Made by a program: the position numbers and the translations under genes. A stretch of 64,000 nt of DNA from Io17-Chloro-G2 sp034420695 (GTDB taxonomy: Bacteria > Chloroflexota > Dehalococcoidia > Lucifugimonadales > UBA3495): assembly GCA_034420695.1 (NCBI GenBank), contig DAOULB010000058.1, positions 1 to 64,000 on the forward strand, given 5' to 3'. Below are positions 57,120 to 64,000 of this stretch, piece after piece (positions within the stretch are counted from its first letter, which is position 1; every line of letters starts with the position of its first letter). The notes beneath the pieces are model-generated. The model worked only from the letters and a program-made list of their open reading frames with translations. It searched no databases and had not been told where the DNA came from.

Positions 57120-58196
57120 TCAAGACCCCTGCGTGTCCTTCGCATCCGGCTGCCGGTTCTCTTCGATATGGGACAGCTCTTCTCTCATGCTGTCCACCAA
57201 GCCCACTTGGACGTACCGGACCGCGGTGTTGATGGCGCCGGTAATTCCTCCGGCCCTGCAGGAACCGTGACCCAATACCACCGCGCCGTTGACGCCAAAG
57301 AGAGGCCCACCCATAGTCCGGGGCATGTTGGTGACTTCCCACAGGTCGGAACTGATTTTGGCCCGCTCCTCTTCTCCCACCGAATGGGCCAGACGCTCCT
57401 GCACCATGGCGGCCAGAGATGTACCCAGGCCCTCGGCGAATTTCATCAGGATGTTGCCCACAAAGCCGTCGCAAACGATGACGTCGGCCCGGTCGGTGAA
57501 GAAGTCCATGCCTTCAACGTTGCCAACAAAGTTGAGGTGGCTTTCCCGGAGCAGCCGGTTGCTCTCCTGCACCTGCCGGTTGCCCTTGGCATCCTCTGCG
57601 CCCACGCTGAGCAGTCCCACCCTGGGGTTCTCCACTCCCAAGAATCTCCGGGAAAAGACCGAGCCCAAGGCGGCAAAACTCACCAGCAGACCAGGGCGGC
57701 AGTCCAAGTTGCTGCCGGCATCCACCATCATGGTGCGGGGCGCCACCCCCAGGAAGGGGCCCCCCAAACAGGGCCGTTCCAAGCCTTCCATCAGTCCCAG
57801 CACCACGACGGCGCTGGCCATGGATGCGCCGGTGGAGCCCATGGACACCAGCACGTCGGCGGCACCCGCCTTGACCAGCTTGGTGGCCTCGAGGATGGAA
57901 GCCTTTGGTTTGCTGCGCAGGGCTTGCGCCGGATGCTCGTCGTCGCCAATCTTGTCAATCGACGGGACTACGGTAATCTGCCGCCCGTTCAGGTCGTACT
58001 TGGACAACTCCGATTCGACGGGCTCCCGGTCTCCCACCAAGACCACCTGAACGTTGCTGTTCTCGGTAGCCTGGATTGCTCCTGGAATTGTCTCGGCTGG
58101 GCCGTAGTCTCCCCCCATGGCGTCCAAGGCCACCCGGACCGGCCTGGTGAGGTTTATTCCTTCAACTACGTCGCTGATTCGCGGACCGTTGGTCAT
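57120..58196 (-). CDS. plsX: Phosphate acyltransferase PlsX
   Basis: A 358-residue enzyme converting acyl-ACP to acyl phosphate for phosphatidate synthesis. It shows VALDAMGGDYGP at the start of the fold, VLVSMGSTGASMASAVVVLG, GNVEGMDFF and VIVCDGFVGNILMKFAEG, with the C-terminal NGAVVLGHGSC block. About 18 residues precede the conserved start, so a later start is possible. It is followed by fabG and preceded by a MaoC gene on the same strand. Confidence 0.95.
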   Translation of the reverse strand: MTNGPRISDVVEGINLTRPVRVALDAMGGDYGPAETIPGAIQATENSNVQVVLVGDREPVESELSKYDLNGRQITVVPSIDKIGDDEHPAQALRSKPKASILEATKLVKAGAADVLVSMGSTGASMASAVVVLGLMEGLERPCLGGPFLGVAPRTMMVDAGSNLDCRPGLLVSFAALGSVFSRRFLGVENPRVGLLSVGAEDAKGNRQVQESNRLLRESHLNFVGNVEGMDFFTDRADVIVCDGFVGNILMKFAEGLGTSLAAMVQERLAHSVGEEERAKISSDLWEVTNMPRTMGGPLFGVNGAVVLGHGSCRAGGITGAINTAVRYVQVGLVDSMREELSHIEENRQPDAKDTQGS

Positions 58197-58291
58197 CGGC
58201 TTATCCCTTCACTCTCTCTTCTACGTCCACCGCCGAGCCTGAATGGAGCTGTTTTAACGGACGAAAACACAAAAATGGCAAAGTCATGATG

Positions 58292-59206
58292 TTATACAGG
58301 AGTCAACAACACGGAGGCACTGCCGGCGGCAAGCTCCTGGCCGTTTTCCCGGTTGACCACCGCCACCGAGCACTTTGTTTTTTCCCCCAAGCTTCCCGGC
58401 AGTTGTTCGGTGACGCGGCATCGGGTGGCCAGCCGGTCACCCACGTAGGCGGCCCCCTTGAACCGTACCCTCAACCCTCCGCTGGCCAGCCAATCCTCGC
58501 CGAAGGCGGCAGCCATGTTCTCGGAGACTAGGGCCAAGGTCAACATGCCGTGGGCGATGATACCACCAAACTGGGTGGTGGCGGCGAATTCCGGGTCCAA
58601 GTGCAACGGATTGAAGTCGCCGGATGCCTTGGCGTAGGAGTCCAGTTGTTGCTGGGAAATGGTTCTTTCCACTACAGGCAGGTGCCCGGCCAGTGATCCC
58701 TGCCCGTCTCGAATTGATTCCCTCCCAGTAACCTCTGGGGCTGGCTGACTGGGGCGGCCCGCGAGACCTTCAGGTGGCGCCGGTACCATGACGGTGGTTT
58801 TCCCGGTTAATGCCAGCCTCGGTCCGGAGCCCTCTGGACTGGAATCACCTTTGTTGGAGTGGGAGAAAACTGAAAGAGTTGCAGTTATGAATTCCATGCC
58901 GCCGCGGCGCCGGGGCTTGGACATTTCCACCAAGGCCCTAACATGCTCTCCGAATTTGACGGCCCGCAGTGCTTCCATTTCCTGCAGGCTGTGAATAGCG
59001 CCGGGAGGCAGGTTCAAGTGGTCCAGCAGCCGGCCCAGTGCCCACGCCGACAGGGCCAAGGGAGGTGCCGACCGGCAATCGAAATACAGGGGCAGCGGGT
59101 CGCCCACTGCCCCGGTGTACTCCCTGACCAAGATTTCGGAAATTTCCCAGGTTCCTAAGTCTATTTCCGATTCCTGGTCTCGGGTTGTCTGATCCTGCAA
59201 CGCCAA
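58292..59206 (-). CDS. MaoC family dehydratase, double hot-dog protein
   Basis: 304 residues with two hot-dog-like halves. The C-terminal half has the hydratase 2 motif YAKASGDFNPLHLDPEFA...GGIIAHGMLTLALVSE, with the catalytic Asp and His intact. The N-terminal half (about 1-140, KFGEHVRALVEMSKPRRRGG) lacks the motif and is probably structural, like FAS1-type dehydratases. A Ser/Pro/Gly-rich linker joins them. It would hydrate or dehydrate enoyl thioesters. It lies 95 bases before plsX on the same strand, suggesting a role in fatty acid metabolism. Start ATG 59206. Confidence 0.83.
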   Translation of the reverse strand: MALQDQTTRDQESEIDLGTWEISEILVREYTGAVGDPLPLYFDCRSAPPLALSAWALGRLLDHLNLPPGAIHSLQEMEALRAVKFGEHVRALVEMSKPRRRGGMEFITATLSVFSHSNKGDSSPEGSGPRLALTGKTTVMVPAPPEGLAGRPSQPAPEVTGRESIRDGQGSLAGHLPVVERTISQQQLDSYAKASGDFNPLHLDPEFAATTQFGGIIAHGMLTLALVSENMAAAFGEDWLASGGLRVRFKGAAYVGDRLATRCRVTEQLPGSLGEKTKCSVAVVNRENGQELAAGSASVLLTPV

Positions 59207-59324
59207 CTACAACCCCAGTTTGTCAACTGTGCGGGGCGGATTATACCGCCGCGGTCTCTCAGCAGCAACAAAAGCCGATGCGGCTCAGGCCTAGTCCAAG
59301 GGGTTGCCCTGGTCGGCATTGCGA

Positions 59325-59353
59325 TTGACTGTCGAACAGTTATGTACGACTAT
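59325..59353 (+). promoter_or_regulatory. Candidate hicAB promoter and operator palindrome
   Basis: TTGACT (59325-59330) overlaps the palindrome ACTGT-CGA-ACAGT (59328-59340). The -10 with 17-base spacing is poor (GACTAT). The palindrome is a likely site for the DNA-binding HicB encoded downstream. Confidence 0.4.
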
Positions 59354-59358
59354 GTGCG

Positions 59359-59565
59359 GTGAACGGCGCGGAGTTCATTCGGCGGGCAAGGCGGTACGCA
59401 CGAAGAACGGGTCAGGAATTCCGTGCTAATCCCCGTCGAGGGAAGGGAAGCCATCAGACCGTTTACATCGGCTCCCGCTTTACTACGGTTCCGCATCAAG
59501 AAATTAAGCCGGGAACCCTGGCAGGCTTGTTGCGGGATCTTCAAATTGCCCGGAGTGAATTCTAG
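59359..59565 (+). CDS. hicA: HicA-family toxin (second hic locus)
   Basis: A 68-residue dsRBD-like toxin. FIRRARRYARRTGQEFRANPRRGKGSHQTVYIG has the conserved G-K-G-S-H with the catalytic histidine. TTVPHQEIKPGTLAGLLRDLQI completes the family. The order hicA-hicB is classical and the stop is 2 bases before hicB. GTG 59359 is the only in-frame start near the conserved part; no strong ribosome site is seen. The sequence is clearly different from the HicA at 35878. Confidence 0.85.
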   Translation: MNGAEFIRRARRYARRTGQEFRANPRRGKGSHQTVYIGSRFTTVPHQEIKPGTLAGLLRDLQIARSEF

Positions 59566-59567
59566 CT

Positions 59568-59996
59568 ATGAAGTACGTATATCCCTGTGTTCTTCAACCG
59601 GAAAACGAAGGGGGGTTCAGCGTAACGTTCCCCGATGTAAAAGGAGCGAATACCTGCGGGAACACTCGCGAAGAGGCGCTGGCAATGGCCGAAGATGCCT
59701 TGGTTGCCGCGCTGGGGGCGCACTTCCACCTTCGCGGTGACATTCCCCTTCCGAGCTCCATTCGGAAAGGGCAGGAAAGCGTGCCTCTTCCAGTGGTTGT
59801 GGCGGCCAAGTTGGCGCTTTGTACCGCTATGAAGGAGCAAGGCATAACCAAGGTGGAATTGGGAAAGAAGCTGGGCGTAAGCGAGTCGGCCGTCCGAAGG
59901 CTTTGTGACCCGGACCACCGGTCCCATGTGGGTAATGTCGATAAAGCCCTGCGCCTGCTGGGGCGGAGACTGGTTACCGAGGAACAGGCGGCCTGA
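59568..59996 (+). CDS. hicB: HicB-family antitoxin with C-terminal helix-turn-helix
   Basis: 142 residues. An N-terminal HicB domain (YPCVLQPENEGGFSVTFPDVKGANTCGNTREEALAMAEDAL) is followed by a proline-containing linker and an HTH: MKEQGITKVELGKKLGVSESAVRRLCDPDHRS. It should bind HicA and repress the operon. The palindrome at 59328-59340 is a plausible operator. This two-domain form contrasts with the short HicB at 35596. ATG 59568. Confidence 0.9.
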   Translation: MKYVYPCVLQPENEGGFSVTFPDVKGANTCGNTREEALAMAEDALVAALGAHFHLRGDIPLPSSIRKGQESVPLPVVVAAKLALCTAMKEQGITKVELGKKLGVSESAVRRLCDPDHRSHVGNVDKALRLLGRRLVTEEQAA

Positions 59997-60015
59997 AGGG
60001 AAGACCGGAAGTCGC

Positions 60016-61227
60016 CTAGTTGAAAGAAGCAGCGGCCAGGTCGCCTATGTACTCGCCAATCGCCAGGGAGGACGTTGCGCCTGGGGAGGGAGCGTTCAGG
60101 ACGTGTACTGCTTCCCGGCCTTGCAGGATGTGGAAGTCGTCCAGCAGCGCCCCCGCCCGGCTCACCGCTTGGGCCCTGACTCCAGCCCCGCCCGGCGCCA
60201 GGTCCCTGCCCTGAATTTCGGGCACCAGCTTTTGCAGGTCACGGACAAACACTCCCTTGTTGTAGGAGCGGTACATTTCGTCAACCCCAACCTTCCAGAA
60301 CCGCATGGACATCTTCCAGAATCCGGGGAAGGAAAGCGATCCCCAGGACTCGCCCAAGTTCAGGTCCGTCTTCCGGTAGCCCTCCCGCTTGAAGGCCATC
60401 ACCGCGTTGGGGCCCGCTTCAACGTACCCCTTGATGTTGCGGGTGTAGTGCACTCCCAGGAAGGGGAACCTGGGGTCGGGGACTGGGTAGATTAGTCCGT
60501 TGACCAAGTGAAAGCTCTCCGGCCGCAGGGTGTAATATTCACCCCGGAAGGGGATAATCCGAACGTCGATGGTCTCACCCATCATTTCGGCTATCTTGTC
60601 GGCGTACAGTCCGCCGCAGTTAATTACGTGCTTGGTAACCAAGTCGCCCCGGTTGGTCTCCAGGACGAGGCCGCCGGTGCTTCGAGTGCTCCTCCGCACC
60701 TCGGTGCCAGTGTATATGTCCCCGCCTCCTTCCTGGAAGCGGGCGGCATAAGCGGCCGACACTTTGCGGTAATCGATGATGCCGGTCTGGGGTGACCATA
60801 GGGCCTGGACCCCGGATGCATGGGGTTCGATCTCTTTCAGCCTTTCCGGGCCGATCATTTCCAAGCCCATGACCCCGTTGGCCGTGCCCCGCTGGTACAA
60901 GTCCTGCAGCCTTCCCAGTTCGGACTCGTGGGTCGCCACTATCACCTTGCCGCACTGCTCGTATTCGATCTCGTTCTGGTCGCAGAACTCCAGGAGTTTC
61001 TGGACTCCTTCCACGCAGAACCTGGCCTTGTGGGAGTCCGGCCGGTAGTAGATGCCCGAATGAATCACCCCGCTGTTGTGTCCCGTCTGGTGGGTGGCCA
61101 GCTCATCGTCCTTTTCGACGACTGCAATCTTCCAGTCGGGAAACTTCCGGGTCTTCAATTGCATTGCGGTGGAAAGGCCTATGATCCCCCCACCGATGAT
61201 GGTTATGTCATATTCCTTGGAATCCAT
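60016..61227 (-). CDS. lhgO: L-2-hydroxyglutarate oxidase LhgO
   Basis: A 403-residue FAD-dependent oxidoreductase of the DAO superfamily. The FAD-binding GGGIIGLSTAMQL is at residue 12, followed by VVEKDDELATHQTGHNSGVIHSGIYYRPDS, which is diagnostic of LhgO. GGLYADKIAEMM and FRGEYYTLRPE are also conserved. The C-terminal GPNAVMAFKREGY and the closing NAPSPGATSSLAIGEYIGDL block match. It oxidises L-2-hydroxyglutarate to 2-oxoglutarate, feeding electrons to the membrane quinone pool. It lies downstream of cinA on the same strand (26-base gap). ATG 61227. Confidence 0.95.
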   Translation of the reverse strand: MDSKEYDITIIGGGIIGLSTAMQLKTRKFPDWKIAVVEKDDELATHQTGHNSGVIHSGIYYRPDSHKARFCVEGVQKLLEFCDQNEIEYEQCGKVIVATHESELGRLQDLYQRGTANGVMGLEMIGPERLKEIEPHASGVQALWSPQTGIIDYRKVSAAYAARFQEGGGDIYTGTEVRRSTRSTGGLVLETNRGDLVTKHVINCGGLYADKIAEMMGETIDVRIIPFRGEYYTLRPESFHLVNGLIYPVPDPRFPFLGVHYTRNIKGYVEAGPNAVMAFKREGYRKTDLNLGESWGSLSFPGFWKMSMRFWKVGVDEMYRSYNKGVFVRDLQKLVPEIQGRDLAPGGAGVRAQAVSRAGALLDDFHILQGREAVHVLNAPSPGATSSLAIGEYIGDLAAASFN

Positions 61228-61253
61228 GGCCGGCGCCTCTCCCGCTGCTGGGG

Positions 61254-62498
61254 CTAACTGCCCTCCAGAATCGTTGTCCTCAGAAGGTTCAGGGCATGCA
61301 TGGTGGCCCTGGTCCGGTCGGGAGCCCCCGGCCCGGCAAAGTTGTACTCCCGTCGGTAGGTCCCGCCGGCGGAGTCCACGGCTATATAGGTGCGCCCCGC
61401 CCTAAGGTTTTCGCTGCTGGCCTGCGGGTCGGGCACCGAATGGAGCGCCAGTCCCAAGTCGGCCCCGGCCTGGAGGCGCACCCCCCGTGCCAAGTGGCCG
61501 GTCAGCGCCCCTTCGTCTTCAGCGAAGTCCCCCGCTTCGCCCTCATTTCCCGCCAACTTGAGCAGGCCCTGCAACACCGGCGTGTTCCGCCCGATGGTCC
61601 CTTGAACAAAGCCCTCTCCCGCTGCTTCCTGTAGCTGCTGGGCCAGCATCCCTCCCGTGAGACCCTCGTATGAGGCCAGCGTCAATCTCCGGGCGGCCAG
61701 TAACTCCCCCACCACCGAGGGCATTGTCTGCTCGTCGGTGGCGAACACGTTGCTCCCCAGCAGGGACCGCACTTCCTGTTCCACCGGGGCGATCATCCGG
61801 TCCGCCTCTTCCTGGGTGGAAGTCTTGGCGGTTATCCGCACGTCCACTTGGCCCGGATGGGCCAGCACCCCCACCATTGGGTTCGACAAGTTGGCGATGA
61901 GATGGCCCACCTTGTCGTCAACGGCGCTCTCCCCCAACTCGGCGACCTTCAGCACCCGGGAAAAGATTGCTTCGGATATGCCGAACTTGTGCCGCATGTA
62001 GGGCACCACTTCGTTGTCGAAAAGCCACTTCATTTCGAAGGGCACCCCAGGCAGGCAGAAGACCGATGCCCTGGGGTCTTCCACGATGAACGAGGGTGCG
62101 GACCCGTTGGGGTTCCTCACCGGGATGGCCCCCTCCGGGATGTACGCCTGCCGCTTGTTGTTTTCGGTCATGGTGAAGCCCCGGGCCCGGGACCTGGACT
62201 GGATCTGCTCCAGAAGTTCCTGGTCCAGCACCAACTCCCGGTTGGAGGCTTGGGCCACTATCTCCCGGGTCAGGTCGTCCTGGGTCGGGCCCAAGCCGCC
62301 CGAGGTTATCACCAAGTCGGCTCGCTCCATCGCCCTGGTGGTAATCTCCAGCATCCGTCCCGGGTTGTCCCCCACCACCGTCTTGTAGTAGAGGTTGGCC
62401 CCCAGGCTGGCCAGTCGCTGGGCCATCCAAGCGGAGTTGGTGTCCACAATCTGGCCCAGCAGTAGCTCTGACCCAATGGCCACTATCTCAACGTTCAT
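61254..62498 (-). CDS. cinA: CinA family protein with degenerate PncC amidase domain
   Basis: 414 residues. The N-terminal MoCF/COG1058 domain (1-170) has VAIGSELLLGQIVDTNS, TSGGLGPTQDDLTREIVA and CLPGVPFEMKWL; in CinA it is an ADP-ribose/NMN-related pyrophosphatase. The C-terminal domain (about 255-414) corresponds to the nicotinamide-nucleotide amidase PncC. There the usual A-E-S-C-T-G-G is replaced by ASYEGLTGG, losing the nucleophilic serine, and the following region is rich in Gly/Glu. Amidase activity is therefore doubtful. ATG 62498. Confidence 0.87.
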   Translation of the reverse strand: MNVEIVAIGSELLLGQIVDTNSAWMAQRLASLGANLYYKTVVGDNPGRMLEITTRAMERADLVITSGGLGPTQDDLTREIVAQASNRELVLDQELLEQIQSRSRARGFTMTENNKRQAYIPEGAIPVRNPNGSAPSFIVEDPRASVFCLPGVPFEMKWLFDNEVVPYMRHKFGISEAIFSRVLKVAELGESAVDDKVGHLIANLSNPMVGVLAHPGQVDVRITAKTSTQEEADRMIAPVEQEVRSLLGSNVFATDEQTMPSVVGELLAARRLTLASYEGLTGGMLAQQLQEAAGEGFVQGTIGRNTPVLQGLLKLAGNEGEAGDFAEDEGALTGHLARGVRLQAGADLGLALHSVPDPQASSENLRAGRTYIAVDSAGGTYRREYNFAGPGAPDRTRATMHALNLLRTTILEGS

Positions 62499-62530
62499 GT
62501 TCTCCGACCGCAGAGTTCCAATACTACGAT

Positions 62531-62644
62531 TTACTGGAATGGATAGACCCTGGAATAGAACAGCCTCATGTCTCCGGCGCGCTGTAAGAGTATTCTCCGC
62601 AAAGCATTAGTGTCCACTACGAACAGAGTCGCCCTATTTTGCAT
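62531..62644 (-). pseudogene. Truncated PIN-domain toxin remnant
   Basis: A 37-residue frame reading MQNRATLFVVDTNALRRIL then 18 more residues to a TAA. VVDTNALRR resembles the first strand of a PIN ribonuclease, which has the first acidic residue here. A PIN domain needs about 130 residues, so this is a fragment. It overlaps the end of the antitoxin remnant by 11 bases, as functional Phd/PIN pairs do. Confidence 0.45.
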
Positions 62645-62875
62645 CATCCCCTTCTGGAAGGTCTCCGAAACTCTTCCAGAAGCCCTTGATGATGGCTTGA
62701 AGTTCCTCAGAGTCCCAGTCAGGGGTGTCCGGAGTAGCCAAAATGCCTTTGAGAGAGCGCAGGTGGGGCTTTTTCTCCACCCTTTGAGGTACTGCAGTCA
62801 GCTTTCGCCATCTTCCAATTCCCGGAGTACCCGGCTGGCATGCGCTTTGAGCTGGCTGATGGTGTAAGTAATCAT
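62634..62875 (-). pseudogene. Broken Phd/YefM-type antitoxin gene
   Basis: ATG 62875 begins MITYTISQLKAHASRVLREL, a classic Phd/YefM N-terminus, and stops at TGA 62798 just after E-D-G-E-S. The expected T-R-R-G-K-P-(V/C)-A-(R/K) segment is missing. A shifted frame resumes at once with LTAVPQRVEKKPHLRSLKG and runs to TAG 62634, resembling the C-terminal part of such antitoxins. A small internal deletion with frame change explains this. It probably produces no working antitoxin. Confidence 0.6.
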
Positions 62876-63040
62876 TGGCGCCGCCTTTACTTGTCGGCCG
62901 GCTCGAACCCTTCCAAGCACATCTTGAAGGATTGGGTTTGGGGAGTCAACGACCTCCTCAACAGCTTGTCACTCGCAAGAAGTCGGGTTAGATTGTGGCG
63001 AAGTAGTGGTAGAGCCTGCCAAGGCACGAAAGGGGGTGGG

Positions 63041-64000
63041 ATGACAAGCAGGAAGAGGGAACCAAGGTTTGAAATCGCCGGCAGAATATCCCAAGGAGCT
63101 TTTCGGGATACCTCTGAAACTATCAGCTTCGAAGGGCGCAGCCCATTGGACGACAAGGGTATCCGAAACCGGCATTTGCTGACCCTGGGACACGAAGAAG
63201 AGAACCTTTTCCCCGGTTTGCGAGGTACCGGCGGGGCAATCGAGTTTTTTCGAGAACGAGGCATCAAGTGGTGGAAGTCCCCTCGCAGCGGTGACTCCAC
63301 CGGCGACGGACCAACCCGCAACATGGCGAGTTCACAGGTCGCCTGTGTGAATTTCATGCTACCTCTGGCTAACTGGCCGGGAGCCTTGACGATGGCCCTA
63401 CAGGCGATAGACGCCGACGTATTACGCGTTGCTGACGTTGAATACCATGGCAACGCTTCGCCTGTCGAGTTCGAGTGGATTGGCATTGGCGGTTCCTTGG
63501 AAGGTGGAAAAGTCCGCGGCGCCAACAACACGAGCATTGACGCCTTTCTAATAGCAGAGACTGCATCGGGCAAGCGCTGGGCCTATCTCTTTGAATGGAA
63601 GTATGTCGAGCAATATTACAGCAGTAAGCCCAACTTTAAGGGGGCAGGCCGCCAGGGAGAGACGAGGCGCAGCCGTTACGAACCTGCCTACTATGCGGCC
63701 TGCTCATCCTTCGACCATTCCGCTGCACCGGAAATGGAAGATTTTTTCTACGAACCCTTTTACCAGATTATGCGCCAGAGGCTCCTGGCCGACCGTATGG
63801 TTGAGAAGGAGGAGTTGGGAGTCACCGAGGCCAAAGTAGTGGTTGTTGTCCCACAGCAGAATATCGCATATCGGGAGATAATCACTTCTCCTCCGCTAAA
63901 GAAGCGTTTTCCCCAACTGCAGACAGTTGAGGACGTAGTTCGCGCCTCGCTGAAGCGCCCGGAAGAGCAATTTGCTATGGTTAGCCCGGCAACCCTGCTT
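63041..64000 (+). CDS. PD-(D/E)xK restriction endonuclease-like protein (PGN_0703-type), truncated by window end
   Basis: From ATG 63041 the frame stays open for 320 codons to the edge of the window. The core SIDAFLIAETASGKRWAYLFEWKYVEQY matches the D...E-x-K arrangement of PD-(D/E)xK nucleases, with Asp before and E-W-K after the central strand. RYEPAYYAAC, FFYEPFYQIMRQRLLA and VVVVVPQQNIAYREI follow, as in the PGN_0703-like family, a proposed restriction-type nuclease of unknown role. A G-rich stretch (GGGGGTGGG) precedes the ATG. It follows a decayed toxin-antitoxin locus. The real C-terminus is not visible. Confidence 0.7.
   Translation, partial: MTSRKREPRFEIAGRISQGAFRDTSETISFEGRSPLDDKGIRNRHLLTLGHEEENLFPGLRGTGGAIEFFRERGIKWWKSPRSGDSTGDGPTRNMASSQVACVNFMLPLANWPGALTMALQAIDADVLRVADVEYHGNASPVEFEWIGIGGSLEGGKVRGANNTSIDAFLIAETASGKRWAYLFEWKYVEQYYSSKPNFKGAGRQGETRRSRYEPAYYAACSSFDHSAAPEMEDFFYEPFYQIMRQRLLADRMVEKEELGVTEAKVVVVVPQQNIAYREIITSPPLKKRFPQLQTVEDVVRASLKRPEEQFAMVSPATLL

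Noticed and set aside
1..64000. CRISPR array, rRNA, prophage or integrative-element attachment sites
   Set aside because: No regularly spaced repeats, rRNA segments, integrase or tRNA-fragment duplications were found; the three tRNA genes are intact and show no flanking integrase.

Overview
The window is a G+C-rich bacterial chromosome segment with a compact, mostly operonic layout. Ordinary housekeeping genes (hflX, lhr, sfsA, a complete pyr set, plsX-fabG, cinA) alternate with flavin, TPP and SDR enzymes of the kind abundant in Chloroflexota. My best guess is a Dehalococcoidia/SAR202-like organism. This rests on gene content and gene style only, because no rRNA or ribosomal protein lies in the window.

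Layout. 1-5 kb: the end of an aminotransferase gene, hflX (apparently starting at ATC), an intact IS5-type element with 4-bp target duplications, a repeat-bearing gap, and an NCS2 permease with an extra cytoplasmic domain. 5.1-5.6 kb: tRNA-Val(CAC), tRNA-Leu(CAG) and tRNA-Arg(GCG). 5.7-30.8 kb: a catabolic and redox zone holding an F420-type oxidoreductase, a collagen-repeat Cache lipoprotein, an acetolactate-synthase-like TPP enzyme, the Lhr helicase, a Nudix hydrolase, two proteins of mycothiol-dependent type, a split sulfopyruvate-decarboxylase-like TPP pair, SDRs, an HpaB-like monooxygenase, an MFS exporter, an LLM oxidoreductase, a NIPSNAP protein, a beta-propeller lactonase, a MetE-like protein and a VOC protein. 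Inside it, at 18910-19419, an OsmC-family gene is interrupted by an in-frame TGA exactly where the family carries its redox cysteine, followed by a bSECIS-like hairpin. It is most likely a selenoprotein.

30.8-33.8 kb is an AT-richer island with an overlapping ATPase-TOPRIM gene pair, a plausible split-OLD/PARIS-like defence module. 33.8-39.6 kb: an HhH-GPD glycosylase, sfsA, a hicBA toxin-antitoxin pair, pyrF with a DUF951 gene, and a LysR gene divergent from a ferredoxin and an ornithine-cyclodeaminase-family gene. 39.6-48 kb: a pyrR-pyrB-pyrC-carA-(unknown)-carB operon read leftwards behind a textbook PyrR attenuator (binding loop, antiterminator complementarity, terminator). 48.2-49 kb: another AT-richer insert with a TIR-like protein and a 41-residue lysine-rich microprotein. 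49-62.5 kb: a Met-rich VWA protein, an isochorismatase-like hydrolase, a six-repeat membrane protein, a PEP-mutase-family lyase, fabG, plsX, a MaoC dehydratase, a second hic locus (hicAB), lhgO and cinA. The right end has a decayed Phd/PIN toxin-antitoxin locus and a truncated nuclease-like gene running off the window.

How the parts work together. The pyr operon and pyrF cover UMP synthesis except PyrD and PyrE, which are not here. The 15-31 kb enzymes look like oxidation, decarboxylation and detoxification of small organic acids or aromatics, with thiol/selenol chemistry nearby. The best candidates for something undescribed are the Sec-OsmC gene, the TIR-like/microprotein pair, the ATPase-TOPRIM pair and the permease-ATPase fusion.
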